A stretch of 64,000 bases of DNA, taken from Tribonema minus. Lineage: Eukaryota; Sar; Xanthophyceae; Tribonematales; Tribonemataceae. The notes below the pieces were generated by a model that saw nothing but the letters and a program-made list of their open reading frames with translations, was not told the DNA's origin and searched no databases. Each line of letters begins with the position of its first letter. The stretch's first letter is position 1. Below, piece by piece: positions 10,801 to 21,275 of the stretch. The DNA lies in NCBI GenBank assembly GCA_017506865.1, contig JAFCMP010000039.1, positions 366,896 through 430,895 of the forward strand, written 5' to 3'. A program made the position numbers and the translations under genes.

Positions 10801-12154
10801 AACCGTCAGCCGCGGTGACGAGAGCATACATATGTATACTGGTTCTTCAGAGTATATACACATGTATGCGCTTTGCAGGCCATTGAGCGGGGCATCGTCA
10901 CGGCTGCTGCGCCTGCTGCGTCTCCCCCCACTCTCACCCCGCCCCTCTCTCTCTCTCCCTCCCGGAAAGGGTTAAGGGCGCCACTGCGTGGTATGTATTT
11001 CGAGTGCGAGCAGGCCGCGCATGTCCTTCCCTGGACTCTTGCGCTGACACACACTGCAGTGCACTCGTGCTGTTTTCAGTCGCACCGTCGCCGGCAGTTC
11101 TTCGTCGATCGCCTGCCAAGCACAGTCATCCGATGACCCCCCCCCCCCCCCCCTTCCCTCTCCCCCCCCCGCGCCCAGCCGCTCCAGGGAATCCTTCCGG
11201 AAGCTGCTGCGGCAGGGACTGCTGGAGGACATCGCGGTCGACGTCGACGTTCCGGCGGATCGCGGCGCGCCCAGCTTGCAATTAGACCAGGTCCGTCCTC
11301 CCCCGCGCTCTCAGCGCGCGGCGGCCTTGATGGTCCGTCCCTGCGCTGCGTCGACGCGCGCCGGTCAACGCTGCTCGCTCGCGTGATGTTCCTCGGCTCA
11401 GCCTGCTGCGGCGGGGGCGCGCGCGCCGCGCTATCGGCGCGCTGCCGCCCGCCGCCGTGTGCGGTCTGCTCGCGCGCCGCCATCGCCGTGCCCGCCGCTG
11501 CCGCCGCCGCCGCCGCTGCTGCTGCTGCTGCTGCGCCGCCGCTGCCGCCGCGCGCGTCGTCCATCCGTCTCCGCCCCGCCTCGCGAGGCGCAGCGCTGTG
11601 CTACGTCGCGCGCACTGCACCTGCGCAACACACACTGCTGTTGTGTACTGGCCTGTGAGTTGCCGGAGGAGACCTGTGCGTAGTCGTTGTGCCTGCAGGT
11701 TGCTGCGCACGTGGCAGCTGCTCACCCCCCCCCCGCGCCCCCCCCCCCCTCCCCCCTTTCTCTCTCGCGCACGCGCAGAACACCATGACGTTTACAGTGG
11801 TAAGCGGCCCCCGCGCGCACCCCTCGGCCGGCGGCAAGCGCACGGAGCAGAAGTCCATGCCAATAAGCAAGGCGCTGCCGCTGCTGACGGAGCTCTCGCT
11901 GGAGGAGGTGCGTGACCCCTGCCCTGACCCTACTTCTAACCCTAGCCCTAGCCCTAGCCCTAATCCTTCTTCCGCTAACCCTAGTCCTTTGGGGACTGCT
12001 GCCAGCAGTCACAGTCCTTGTCTGCGTGTTTGGAGGCACCGCGTTGGCATGCTGACTGCGCGCCGGCCCGGTGCCAGACGCGCCCGTCGCAGCGTCGCGG
12101 CGCAGCCCGCTGTGAAGTTGCGTGAGAGAGAGAGAGCCGCCGCCGCCGCCGCCC

Positions 12155-12186
<32 letters not shown>

Positions 12187-15100
12187 GCTGCGGTCCAGAG
12201 GTGCAGGCACTGGAGGCAGGGGGCGCATGCTCAGCGCATGAGGTCGTCGGAGAATGCATATTCCCTCAGCGCCTGTGAGCGATGGAAATCGTGCTGCCCC
12301 GCGCTGCCGTCCCCCCGCTGCGCGCGGTCCGCGCTTGCTTCGTCTTCGCAGAGATTGCGCGCAGCGGGCCGCGCGCAGGCGCCTCCGCCCGTGACGCGCG
12401 ATGGCCCCGAGCGGCGCTGCGCGCTCGAGCGGGCGCTGCCGGCTTCACGTCCCGCAGGCACCTCGCCTCACCTCAGCCATCGTCAGACTTCAGCTGCTGT
12501 CGCTTGAGAACTTCGAGTGTGTGTGTGCGTCGCCGGCGCGTCTGCCTGCGCTGCGCCGCCGCGGCGGCAGCATCGCCGCGCTGGAGCGCAGACTTGCGAG
12601 ATTCAGATGGCGTTGTGTGCGGCGGCAGTTGAAGATGCCGCGGAAGTCCATTTCAGCGCCTTGGAAGCTCTGCTTGTCGGAGTCGCCGAGCGCAGCTCGA
12701 GGCCAGAACTTAGCCTCTCCAAGTTCAAGTGCGGTTTTCGTGCCCCCCCCCCCCCCTCCCCCCGTTGAACAGCATGGAATCCCTCGCAATTCATCATGTG
12801 TGACAGCCGCTCACGCGCGCAGTACACGTACCGCAGCAGCGCATGCAACGATGCGGCGGGTGCCGCGCGGCTGTCGTGAATTCACTCTAGGTGTGCTACC
12901 ATTCCTTGACAGCTGCACGTGGGTCACGCGGCAGCGCCGCCGCAGCAGCTAGATACAGTGAAGCGCTCAGAAATGCATCATCCAACGTCCGGCTAACACT
13001 CAGCAAAAGTTGATGCTGCGGCCGAACAAAGCGCGCGCGCCCATCACAAAGTCGCTGCATACCCCCCCCCACCCCCCGCCGCGCCCCCCGTGCCCCCCGT
13101 GCCCCGCGCGCGCCGCGCGCAGATGGTGGACATGGGCGACGTGACCAAGGAGGCCATCACGGCCGTGGAGCAGGACGGCATCGTCTTCATCGACGAGATC
13201 GACAAGATCTGCAACGCGTCCGACTACCGCGGCGCGGACGCGTCCGCGGAGGGTGTCCAGCGCGACCTCCTGCCGCTCATCGAGGGCTCCGCCATCACCA
13301 CCAAGCACGGCAACGTCAACACGGACTTCATCCTCTTCATCGCCTCCGGCGCGTTCTCGCAGTGCAAGCCCAGCGACTTGGTGAGCTGCGCGGCGCTGCG
13401 GCGCGACGCTTGCAGTATGTATCGGATGCTGGCTGTGACTCCGGCCACGCAGAGACTGTCGCCTCACGATCACGGGCTTCGTGCTGCTTCAGGGGGTCGG
13501 CGCATTTGTGTGTAGGCCCAGCGCTGCGGTGCATGCATTCGCGCCTGCGGCTGTGTTCACTGCCTGAAGCAGCGGGTCAGTACAGACGGGGCGCACGCTG
13601 CGTGCATCGCGTAGGGGCTCAGCAGGCAGCCCATAGTTTGGCATCGTCAATGCAGGCTCGGCGATGGGATCGGTTGCGGTATAGCCAGCGCGCGCCGCCG
13701 CCGTGCGGCTGCGCGCGCGCGCGTGCAACATCACGCGATCAGAGGGAGGGAGCACGCACGGCCGCTCTGCAGCGCAGCGCATGCGCGGCAGGGCCCCGGC
13801 CTTCCGCGCATCGTTGTCGTCGTCGCGCGCCATCACCAGCACACGCAGCGCGCAAGCCGCGCTGCGCGCTGCTCTGACGTACTGCGCGCGCGGCAGCGTG
13901 TCTGTCGTTCGCGCTGCGCATGCCCAGTCGCAGCAACGCTCAGGCGCGCGATTCGCGGCGCGCCGCTTAGCCTGCCCCGTCGCTGCCGCGCCCGCGCTGC
14001 GCCTGAGCGTTACTGCGACTGATGACCCTGCCTCTGCGCCGCCGCTGCCGCTGCTGCCTCCGCAGTTAGCGGAGCTGCAGGGCCGGCTCCCCATCCGCGT
14101 GGAGCTCAAGGGCCTGACGGAGGAAGACATGTACCGAATACTCACGGAGCCGGTGAGTGACTGGACGGCCGCACGAGTCGCAATGCTTGCCCTGCTGCGC
14201 TGCGGCCTGTACTTTACTCTTTGAGGGAGCAGTTTGAACATGCCATCTTTCGCTGTGTCGGTCGCTCTGCAGAGGCTGCTTTGTGTTGTGTGCACACTGA
14301 ATCGCAGGAGATGCGCTCCGCACCCCACCATCAATGTAACTATGTTCATGGCTCATTTTGCACCTCTGTGCGCGGTGATGGATCGCCACCCTCACGCACG
14401 CGCGCAAGTGCAAGCAGTGTGCATGCGCAACCCCGCGTTTTCTGCGCATCGTGACGCGAATGTGTCGGCACTTCCACCTTGATCAAGCACGGGCCAGTCC
14501 ATACGTACCTTGAGACCCGGCATTGGCAGTGCGTGCTCCTGTGCTTCCACGGCAATTCCAAAGTGCTGCTGAGCTTGTCAGAATTTGATGCTTTCCCGCA
14601 TCGCCTCCCAGCACGCCGCCCTCACCGCAGCCCGAGCGAGTGACGGCATCGTAGGTGCACGCGCGTCGGCTCACTCATCTGCTCACTCCGCGGCGGCGCC
14701 GCTGCACATGCTGCTACCGCGTGGCACGCAGGTGACAAACCTCATCCGGCAGCAGAAGGCGCTGCTCGCCGCCGAGGGCGTGGACCTCGTGTTTGAGGAT
14801 GCTGCCATCAGGGAGGTCGCGCGCGTCGCGGCGAAGGTCAACAGGACCGTGGAGGTGAGCACTACTACCGCCTTAACCCTGTTTTGAAGTTCTCAGCTTC
14901 GATCTCTAAACTTCAACCGTGGAGGTGTGAGACACTCCAACTGTGGAGGCGGCCTCTGACACCTCAACTTCAAACGTGGAGGCGGAGGTGGGAGGCGCCG
15001 GCCTCCTGCGCTCGTGCCGCGCCTCATGATGCAGACCGCGCAGAGGGCCCGCCGTCCTCTCGCCGTCGCGGCTGACATCACAGTCGCCGTCGAGCCAAGC

Positions 15101-16467
15101 GGGTTTGACGGAGTCGCCCTCGTGCGCGCGCAGTCGCGTCCCGCGCCGTCTTTTCTGCTGGGCGCTGCAGCGGCGCTGTGCCCCATCCCGAGACAGGGCC
15201 TCGGGGACGCCGCTGCTACCGCCGACCGTTGTGCGCGAGCGCGCGCCGCTCGCAGGTGCCGCGCAGCGCGTGCCCGACACGCTGTGTCGCTGTGAACGCA
15301 CCCCCACTAAGTGGCGACACGGACGTCACCTGCGCTCAGAAGTGGGGTGACGAAGGGGCGGCTGCAGGCACGGGTCGGTGTGTGCCAACAGTAGTGCGCT
15401 GTGCTGCGATGTCGGGCGGCTGCCGTCTGCTGGCTCTGTGTCCGCGGTCTGTTTTGGCGCCATCTGGCAGTGTCACCTTTGACGATTTGCTCACACGCTG
15501 CGAACGCACGGCCGGCGCGATTCTTGGGGGGGGTGGGGGGGTAGCTGTCAGTGCTCAGCGAGCGTCGTGCCCGCCGGCGTCGGCAGCCGGTGTACAGATG
15601 GGTGCCGCTGCGATGCGCTGTGCTGCACGCTTTCGCGCAGAGGGCCACATGTCGCCCTTGAACACGCCATTCAATAGATGGGCTTCTGCTCATTCGACGC
15701 GAGTCCCGCCGGGCGCTGCTGCTGCGGCGACCGCGGCGACTGCTCACGTACCGGGTTCCACACCATTCGTCGCACCTGCGGTGCTCTCCGTTGCTCGCAA
15801 CCCTCGTCGCTGCAGTTCCATGTTCGCGATGAGCCGCCGTCACACACGCATGTCGCAGTGCTCGCGTCCACGGCCACCGCCTCTGCTGCTGCCACCACGA
15901 CGCACCCTTCGCGTCGCTGCGCTCGAAGCGGTCATCATGTCATCACGTAGCAGCCAGCGTCCTCGTGCCGCCTCGCTCATCGCTCGCCCGCTGCGCATCC
16001 AGCTCCCCTGCCCTACATAACTTCAACCCTAAGCTCCCGCTCCTGCTCACCTTCGACAGTCCCCCGCGCCACTGCACACCGTTTGATGTCATGCCGCCGC
16101 AGAGCTGGCGCGGCACCGCTGCCTGACTCGCTCTCACCATCTCTCACTCTATCTGTATGTACGACTTGTGGCCATTGACCGCAGCAGCGGCGACCACGGC
16201 TGTTTGTGGAAGGCATTCAATTTGACGGCCAACCACACCTTGTCACCTGGAGCTCTACGATCTTTGAGTGCGTTTCAATGTGTATCGCCGCCGCAGAACA
16301 TCGGCGCGCGGCGGCTGCACACGGTGCTGGAGCGCGTCGTGGAGGAGATCAGCTTCGACGCCGCCGACACTGCGCCCAGCGCGACCATCACCGTCACCGC
16401 GGAGCTCGTGGCGCGCCGCGTCAGCGACATGCTCATTGAGAGCGACCTCTCCAAGTACATCCTGTAA
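7845..16467 (+). CDS. hslU: ATP-dependent protease ATPase subunit HslU, 5' presequence exon unresolved
   Basis: HslU is the AAA+ unfoldase that feeds the HslV peptidase; in eukaryotes HslUV is usually mitochondrial. Ten exons were traced: 7845-8104, 8437-8511, 9320-9388, 10039-10088, 11179-11290, 11779-11907, 13123-13380, 14066-14152, 14732-14854 and 16297-16467. They splice in consistent phase to 443 residues, the length of E. coli HslU. Visible are [17 protein letters not shown], Walker [10 protein letters not shown], the intermediate domain (exons 3-6, divergent), Walker [26 protein letters not shown], the second-region GRLPIRVEL and [14 protein letters not shown]. The tail SKYIL corresponds to the SRFIL end that activates HslV. 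Exon 1 begins at an acceptor after a C-rich tract, so at least one upstream exon with the start codon is missing from this model. The catalytic and C-terminal parts look fully intact. Confidence 0.93.
9116..9141 (+). repeat. Interstitial telomere-type repeat, about four CCCTAA units
   Basis: A perfect short array of CCCTAA units (TTAGGG on the other strand) sits in intron 2 of hslU (8512-9319). Confidence 0.9.
11929..11990 (+). repeat. Degenerate telomere-like repeat in hslU intron 6
   Basis: Directly after the exon 6 donor a run of CCCTA(A/G) units with variants (CCCTAG, CCCTAA, CCTAAT) extends for about 60 bases. It is consistent with a decayed telomere-type insert. Confidence 0.75.
13925..14021. 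repeat. 23-bp inverted repeat in hslU intron 7
   Basis: The arms at 13925-13947 and 13999-14021 are reverse complements at 22 of 23 positions with a 51-base loop, so the intron RNA or single-stranded DNA can form a strong hairpin. Confidence 0.85.
14842..14990 (+). repeat. Repeated copies of the end of hslU exon 9 with donor-like sites
   Basis: The exon end ACCGTGGAG followed by GTGAGC (donor at 14855) recurs in the intron as AACCGTGGAGGTGTGAG (about 14914), AACTGTGGAGG (about 14939) and AAACGTGGAGG (about 14972). Three of the family's AACTTCAA/TTGAAGTT motifs are interleaved with these copies. Confidence 0.65.
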
Positions 16468-16501
16468 TGTCTGGTGAGCCACGGAAGCGATGATCCTGTG
16501 A

Positions 16502-16564
<63 letters not shown>

Positions 16565-16573
16565 GGTGGCGGC
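16502..16573 (+). repeat. CGG triplet repeat just after hslU
   Basis: About 16 uninterrupted CGG units followed by CGG/TGG variants begin roughly 35 bases after the hslU stop codon, probably inside its 3' UTR. Long Ala/Arg-rich open frames here are products of the repeat. Confidence 0.9.
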
Positions 16574-17638
16574 GCGTGCTGCCGCTGCAACGCGGCAGCA
16601 CTCGGCGCCGGGCCTGCGGGGCGCCGCGCGGTCCGCTGTCGTACGCGACGGCGCGCCGTGACGCGCCGCGCTGCCGCGCTTGTGACCACGTCGGGGGGGG
16701 GGCACACACGCGGCGCCAGCGCATGCGCGCGCTGCGCGGCACTGCAAATTTTGCTAGAAGCGGGGCTCTCGGCGGGCTGCTCTGGAAGCGAGCGGCGAAG
16801 GGGGAAGGCGGTGGGGTGTGCCTCCACTGGGCTGCTGCTGCATGCGCAACCTTGCGGCGCAGCCTGACCCCCCCCCCCCCCCTCAAGGCTGCTGCCTGCG
16901 TAGCTGGCCCGAAGCTGCTTTCAGAGCGCATTCGGGGCTTCGACACGCAAAGCCAAGCATCGCCACGTGGTGGCAGTGCATTCAGTTTGGCCGTGCCGTG
17001 GCCGTCTGCAGTGTCGTGTGCCTGAATGACAACACTGCTGCTCGTCAGTTCATCGACTTGTGCGCACAGTTGTTGCGTCTTCTTCCGAGACACAGTGCGC
17101 ACGTGCCGGTTGCCGCGTGTGCCATGCCTGATGCACAGTCACCAGCAAACAAGTGGTGCAGTTCCCACACGGCCTGATCAGTCAATTATATCTGCACAAG
17201 CGGTCTCACCGCCCGCATGACACTGGCGCGTCGCACATCAGCTTCAAAGTGACGAAGCGGCGTGTCACCGCCGTGCCAACTTGTTTTCACTTGGCAGCTG
17301 AGCTTGCTGCCTCATGTGCAGACAATACAGTGAAGCATGCACGTACAAGTAGATGTGCGGGGGCACGCGCAAGCACTTGACACGCATACTGCTTACACAC
17401 CGTGCCCTGCAAGAGTTGTCAGGATGGCGTATGTACCTCATGGCATTTGCTGTCTGCGATGAAGTCTCCTCAAAAGCCTGCTCTGCGTGACGCAGCTCAT
17501 GCACACGTGGCGGTGAGAGCCATCATGGCACTCTCGCGAGCATCATGGGTCTACTCCATGTCAACTGCGAGCGTTTTAAGCTCTAGACAACAGCGTTGCT
17601 AATACCGGCACTTTGGGGTATGTACGTACGTGCGTACG
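16574..17638. other. Spacer without a recognised gene
   Basis: Between the hslU 3' end and the first LINE fragment I see a C-run at 16869-16883 and nothing that looks like a conserved gene on either strand. Confidence 0.5.
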
Positions 17639-19245
17639 CGGTAACAGCCGGAATCCTATTACCTTGCGGTACTTTTTATTAATTCTCGCTCAGGGCGCGA
17701 AAAAGCCCAGATGATTGGCATCTAGCTGTAAGGAATCTACATGTCGTATGACAGTCTGAAAGTGTCGCAACGACAACCACTCAAACGCCGCCGCCGCCAA
17801 ATGGCATCTCGGGGTCCTCCCCTACGTCCTCCTCCATGTGCCCCCCCCCCTGGATTCTGCCATGTGTGTCATGACACGGCCAGAGTACGCCATGTGGAGC
17901 GCTGCCGACAGTGCCGAGCGTAAGCGCGCCAGGGCGATGCCCTTGAGAGCTTTAGGGCGCGCTCCTCCGGGCACTGACATCCTGCTGGCATACTCCGTCG
18001 CCACAGCCTCCAGCAGCTTCCGCCCCTGCTCCCCGATGCTGCCAAATGACCCTATTGCCAATGTGGCAAGTTTGTAGCAATTCTGATCATAATGACCAGA
18101 ATAGTGGGTAGTCTTGGCGGCCTCTTGGTCGCGGCAGCATCGCTCGGGGTCTGCTGCAGTCTTCGCCGCCCGCGACGCCACCTGTGCCTCGAAGCAGGTA
18201 ACGTCCACCATGAGCGGTAGGTGGCGTGTCGGGTCGTCGTAGCCGGTCACCGGGAAGGCGTCGGCAGGCAGCACGATGTCCATCCTGCGACTCCCCGGCG
18301 GCCCGGCGGACCCCAGAAACGGCGTGTAGTCCTCGTCCACCAGTCCCGTTTTGAGGTATTGCCGCAGGAGGCGCTGCGTGGCCCTCTTGACGCTATTGTG
18401 GACAATGGTGTCGTGCGCCTTGACGCGTGGCGCTTGACACAGCCGTGCATGCAGGGTGCCGCCCGGCGACTTCCCGCACAGCTTGCAGCCTGCCGTCTGC
18501 TCCTCTACTCCGATGGCGCGTTTGACGGCCAGCTGCCAGGATAGGCCATCGAACGAAGCCGTTGTGGAGTACATGGGCTCGTTGAGGAATGCCATGCCGA
18601 TCGAGTGCATGTGGCGCTGCGACCGGAATCGAGCAAGTGCTTGCGTGCGTTGCGTGCCCTGCGGCAGCTGTTGCAGGTCCGCCTCCACCTTATCTGCAAG
18701 CTCGGTAGCGACGGCATCTGCAAGCGCACTCTGATTGGGGCGCTTCAGGCTACACTGCAACTGCAGAGCACTGGCGTCAAGTACGCAAGCAGCATCCGCA
18801 CCAGTGCCACCACCTGCTGTCGGCCGCAGCGGCGGCTGCTGCGTAGGTGGTTGCTGCTGCAGTGGCGTTAGCGCTGGTGGCAGTATATGTTCCAGCTTGT
18901 CACCTGTTGCTGCACGTAGAGATGTGGCAGCTGTGGCGATCGTCCGCATGAGGGGCAGGCGCGCCACCTCTGCTGCTGCTGCGCCTTGTAGCATTGCTGG
19001 TGTGGAACGCGCAGCGCCTGCATTGACGGCTGCCGCTGCTGCGTGCGCTGGTGCTGCAGCTGTGCCGCCTGCCGTTGCTGCTGCTGCCAGTGGTGTTGCT
19101 GCTGCCGCAGGTGTTGGTGCAGCACCTGCCGCATTGGCCGCTGCCACCGCCATTGCCGCTGTCGCAGCCGGCACGGTTGCGGCGCCGCCTGCCGACGCTG
19201 CTCCTGTTGCAGGTGCTGCAGCAGCCCTTGCGGTACTACCGGCTA
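17639..19245 (-). mobile_element. 5'-truncated non-LTR retrotransposon (LINE), C-terminal ORF part and 3' UTR
   Basis: A minus-strand frame is open from the 5' edge near 19245 to its stop at 17822. It begins with an Ala/Thr/Pro-rich low-complexity region and then reaches a CCHC zinc knuckle (C-X2-C-X8-H-X3-C in AGCKLCGKSPGGTLHARLCQ). A segment RRMDIVLP followed by LMVDVTCFE then resembles the D...D core of the restriction-like endonuclease that follows the knuckle in R2/CRE-type LINEs, and the C-terminal YKLATLAIGSFGSIGEQG block fits such elements. No reverse transcriptase is present, consistent with 5' truncation. The 3' UTR (17639-17821) ends in a stem-loop tail, GGGC-(T)n-CGCGCCC, then AATAAAAAGTAC. 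A second, very similar 3' end lies at 20929-21275. The 5' edge abuts CTAGGG-type telomere-like sequence. Confidence 0.75.
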
Positions 19246-19678
19246 GGGTCTAGGGTTTGGCTCATGTTGAAGTTACTAAGTAGGGCTGAACTTCAGCAAT
19301 TAGGGTTTAGCCGGCTGACTTTTTTACTATGCGGTGCAATGCATCCCGAGAAGAAGAGGCTGCTGTGGCAGGGTGCACTGTGTGTGTGAGTGTAGCGAGC
19401 GATAAGCGCTCCAAGTGGCAGCGCAAATGCTGCGACTGTAGACATGTATATACCTGGTGGTCATCAGCTATCACGGCTTCTTGCGCACCGTGCTCTCGCA
19501 CGACTCCCCGATAAGATGCAAAAGCGTCACGAAGCAGTGGCATAGCCACCAAGAAGCGCAAGGCTGTCGCTGAGAGCAGGACAGGCTGCAGCTGCTGCCG
19601 GCAAGGCAAAACAAGCATGCCTACCACAGTTTTACGGCAACAAAGTACACAAGCCATTGGCGAATGCATGAGGTGCTA

Positions 19679-20700
19679 CCGTACTTTTATTAATTTCGCT
19701 TCGCAAGGGGCGCGAAAAGCCCTCTCTTTGGATGTGTACTTTTATTATATTCCACTTGTGGCTGTGGAAATGCCATGTTGTAGGTGTGTCGCCTTGTTCT
19801 CACTCTTGGATGTAGCATGCAAAGCTTGCACGCCACACCCCGCCCCCCACATCACCCCCAACAAAGCACCCGCAAGCGACTGTCCCCCACATACTAGCAG
19901 GGATACCAAACAAAGCTACAAGACTCTCCCCCCACAGACAGACCCGTCTTAGGGCCACCCAGCTCCACGCAGACTCCATCTCAAAGTTTTCATGTAGGCC
20001 AAGGTCACCATAATGGGCCCTGAACTGGAGATTGTGGCTATCTACGTGAACCCCGATATCATAAAGATAAGCAGAGGGAGTCACTGGGCGCCAGGCGCTG
20101 ACGCTAGAAAGAAAGGCTATATAACTAAGCAAAGCATCGCCTCCTTGATGAGCGGGACGGTGGTTCACCGGGCCTCCCATATCACCCCCAACAAAGCATC
20201 CGCAAGCGACTGTCCCCCACACACTAGCAGGGATACCAAACAAAGCTGCAAGACTCTCCCCCCACAGACAGACCCTTCTAAGGGCCACCCAGCTCCACGC
20301 AGACTCCATCTCAAAGTTTTCATGCAGGCCAAGGTCCACGCAGACTCCATATCAAAGTTTTCATGCAGGCCAAGGTCACCATGATGGGCCCTGAACTGGA
20401 GATTGTGGCTATCTAAGTGAACCCCGATATCATAGAGATAAGCAGAGGGAGTCACTGGGCGCCAGGCGCTGACTTTAGAGAGAAAGGCTATATAACTAAG
20501 TAAAGCATCGCCTCCTTGATGAGCGAGGTCACGGCTCACCGCAGGCTGCAAGCCTGACAAGACATTGCCATTTACCGCTGCGAGTAACTTGTGATTGGTG
20601 CCGTGGCGTGCAGCCGACTCCGCTTGCTCTCCACTGGCAAGCACGCCAAGCCGCTGCCTGTCCCTCCTCCGCACGCCAGCCAGGGACACCACCACACGTT
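19679..20700 (-). mobile_element. Probable LINE-related remnant with a 330-bp internal tandem duplication
   Basis: The low-coordinate end (19679-19720) carries the same kind of tail as the neighbouring LINE: GTAC, a T-rich stretch, and a GGGGCGCGAAAAGCCC hairpin. Upstream of it a segment is tandemly duplicated with period 330 (19848-20177 and 20178 to about 20540). The second copy contains a 41-base internal repeat (20295-20335 and 20336-20376). The minus strand stays open through both copies and repeats peptides such as SAWRPVTPSAYLYDIG, which suggests former coding sequence; I do not recognise the family. Assignment to a LINE rests on the tail and position. Confidence 0.5.
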
Positions 20701-20844
20701 TAAAGTTCTCTCGAAGGGGCTACGCACGCTGGCATCACCTGAGTACTAATAGTAGCACACAGGCCGCACGTCCGACGATAGGCTATCCCAGCATGAGCAT
20801 CAGAGGACATAAGACAGAACAAGTAGGACTAGAAGTATATGGTT

Positions 20845-20918
20845 GGGTAGAGGAAGGACTAGGGTTAGGGTTGGGGCTAGGGTTGGCAAACGCTAGCTAA
20901 CCCTAGTACTAGGGTTAG
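20845..20918. repeat. Telomere-like repeats ending in a perfect 22-bp palindrome
   Basis: Plus-strand units of (C/T)TAGGG(T) type occupy about 20855-20886. At 20897-20918 CTAACCCTAG is joined head to head with CTAGGGTTAG to form a perfect 22-base palindrome. It lies about 10-60 bases from the 3' end of the LINE copy at 20929. Confidence 0.85.
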
Positions 20919-20928
20919 TCGGTAATGC

Positions 20929-21275
20929 GGTAATACTCTGAGAATCCTACGTACTCCCTCCCCTGTTACCTTGCACGTATGTACTTTTTATTAATTCTCG
21001 CTCAGGGCGCAAAAAAGCCCAGATGATTGGCATCTAGCTGTAAGGAATCTACATGTCGTATGACAGTCTGAAAGTGTCGCAACGACAACCACTCAAACGC
21101 CGCCGCCGCCAAATGGCATCTCGGGGTCCTCCTCCATGTGCCCCCCCCCCCTGGATTCTGCCATGTGTGTCATGACACGGCCAGAGTACGCCATGTGGAG
21201 CGCTGCCGACAGTGCCGAGCGTAAGCGCGCCAGGGCGATGCCCTTGAGAGCTTTAGGGCGCGCTCCTCCGGGCAC
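20929..21275 (-). mobile_element. Short 5'-truncated LINE copy (3' end only)
   Basis: This is nearly identical to 17639-17974: same 3' tail, same 3' UTR and the last about 40 codons of the ORF. It differs mainly by a small indel near 21128 and different sequence at the extreme 3' end. The 5' end is lost at about 21275, the usual mark of target-primed reverse transcription. The close identity suggests recent amplification. Confidence 0.85.

Noticed and set aside
11457-12260. Ala-, Arg- and Pro-rich open frames in hslU introns
   Set aside because: They are translations of GCN/CGN triplet repeats in several frames and strands, with no family match.
839-16467. Bacterial contamination, because prfA, larE and hslU are bacterial-type genes
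   Set aside because: All three are interrupted by GT-AG introns in correct phase and lie on the same stretch as clearly eukaryotic genes.
16433-17102. Long Arg- or Ala-rich open frames over the CGG array
   Set aside because: Low-complexity product of the repeat, antisense to or downstream of hslU.
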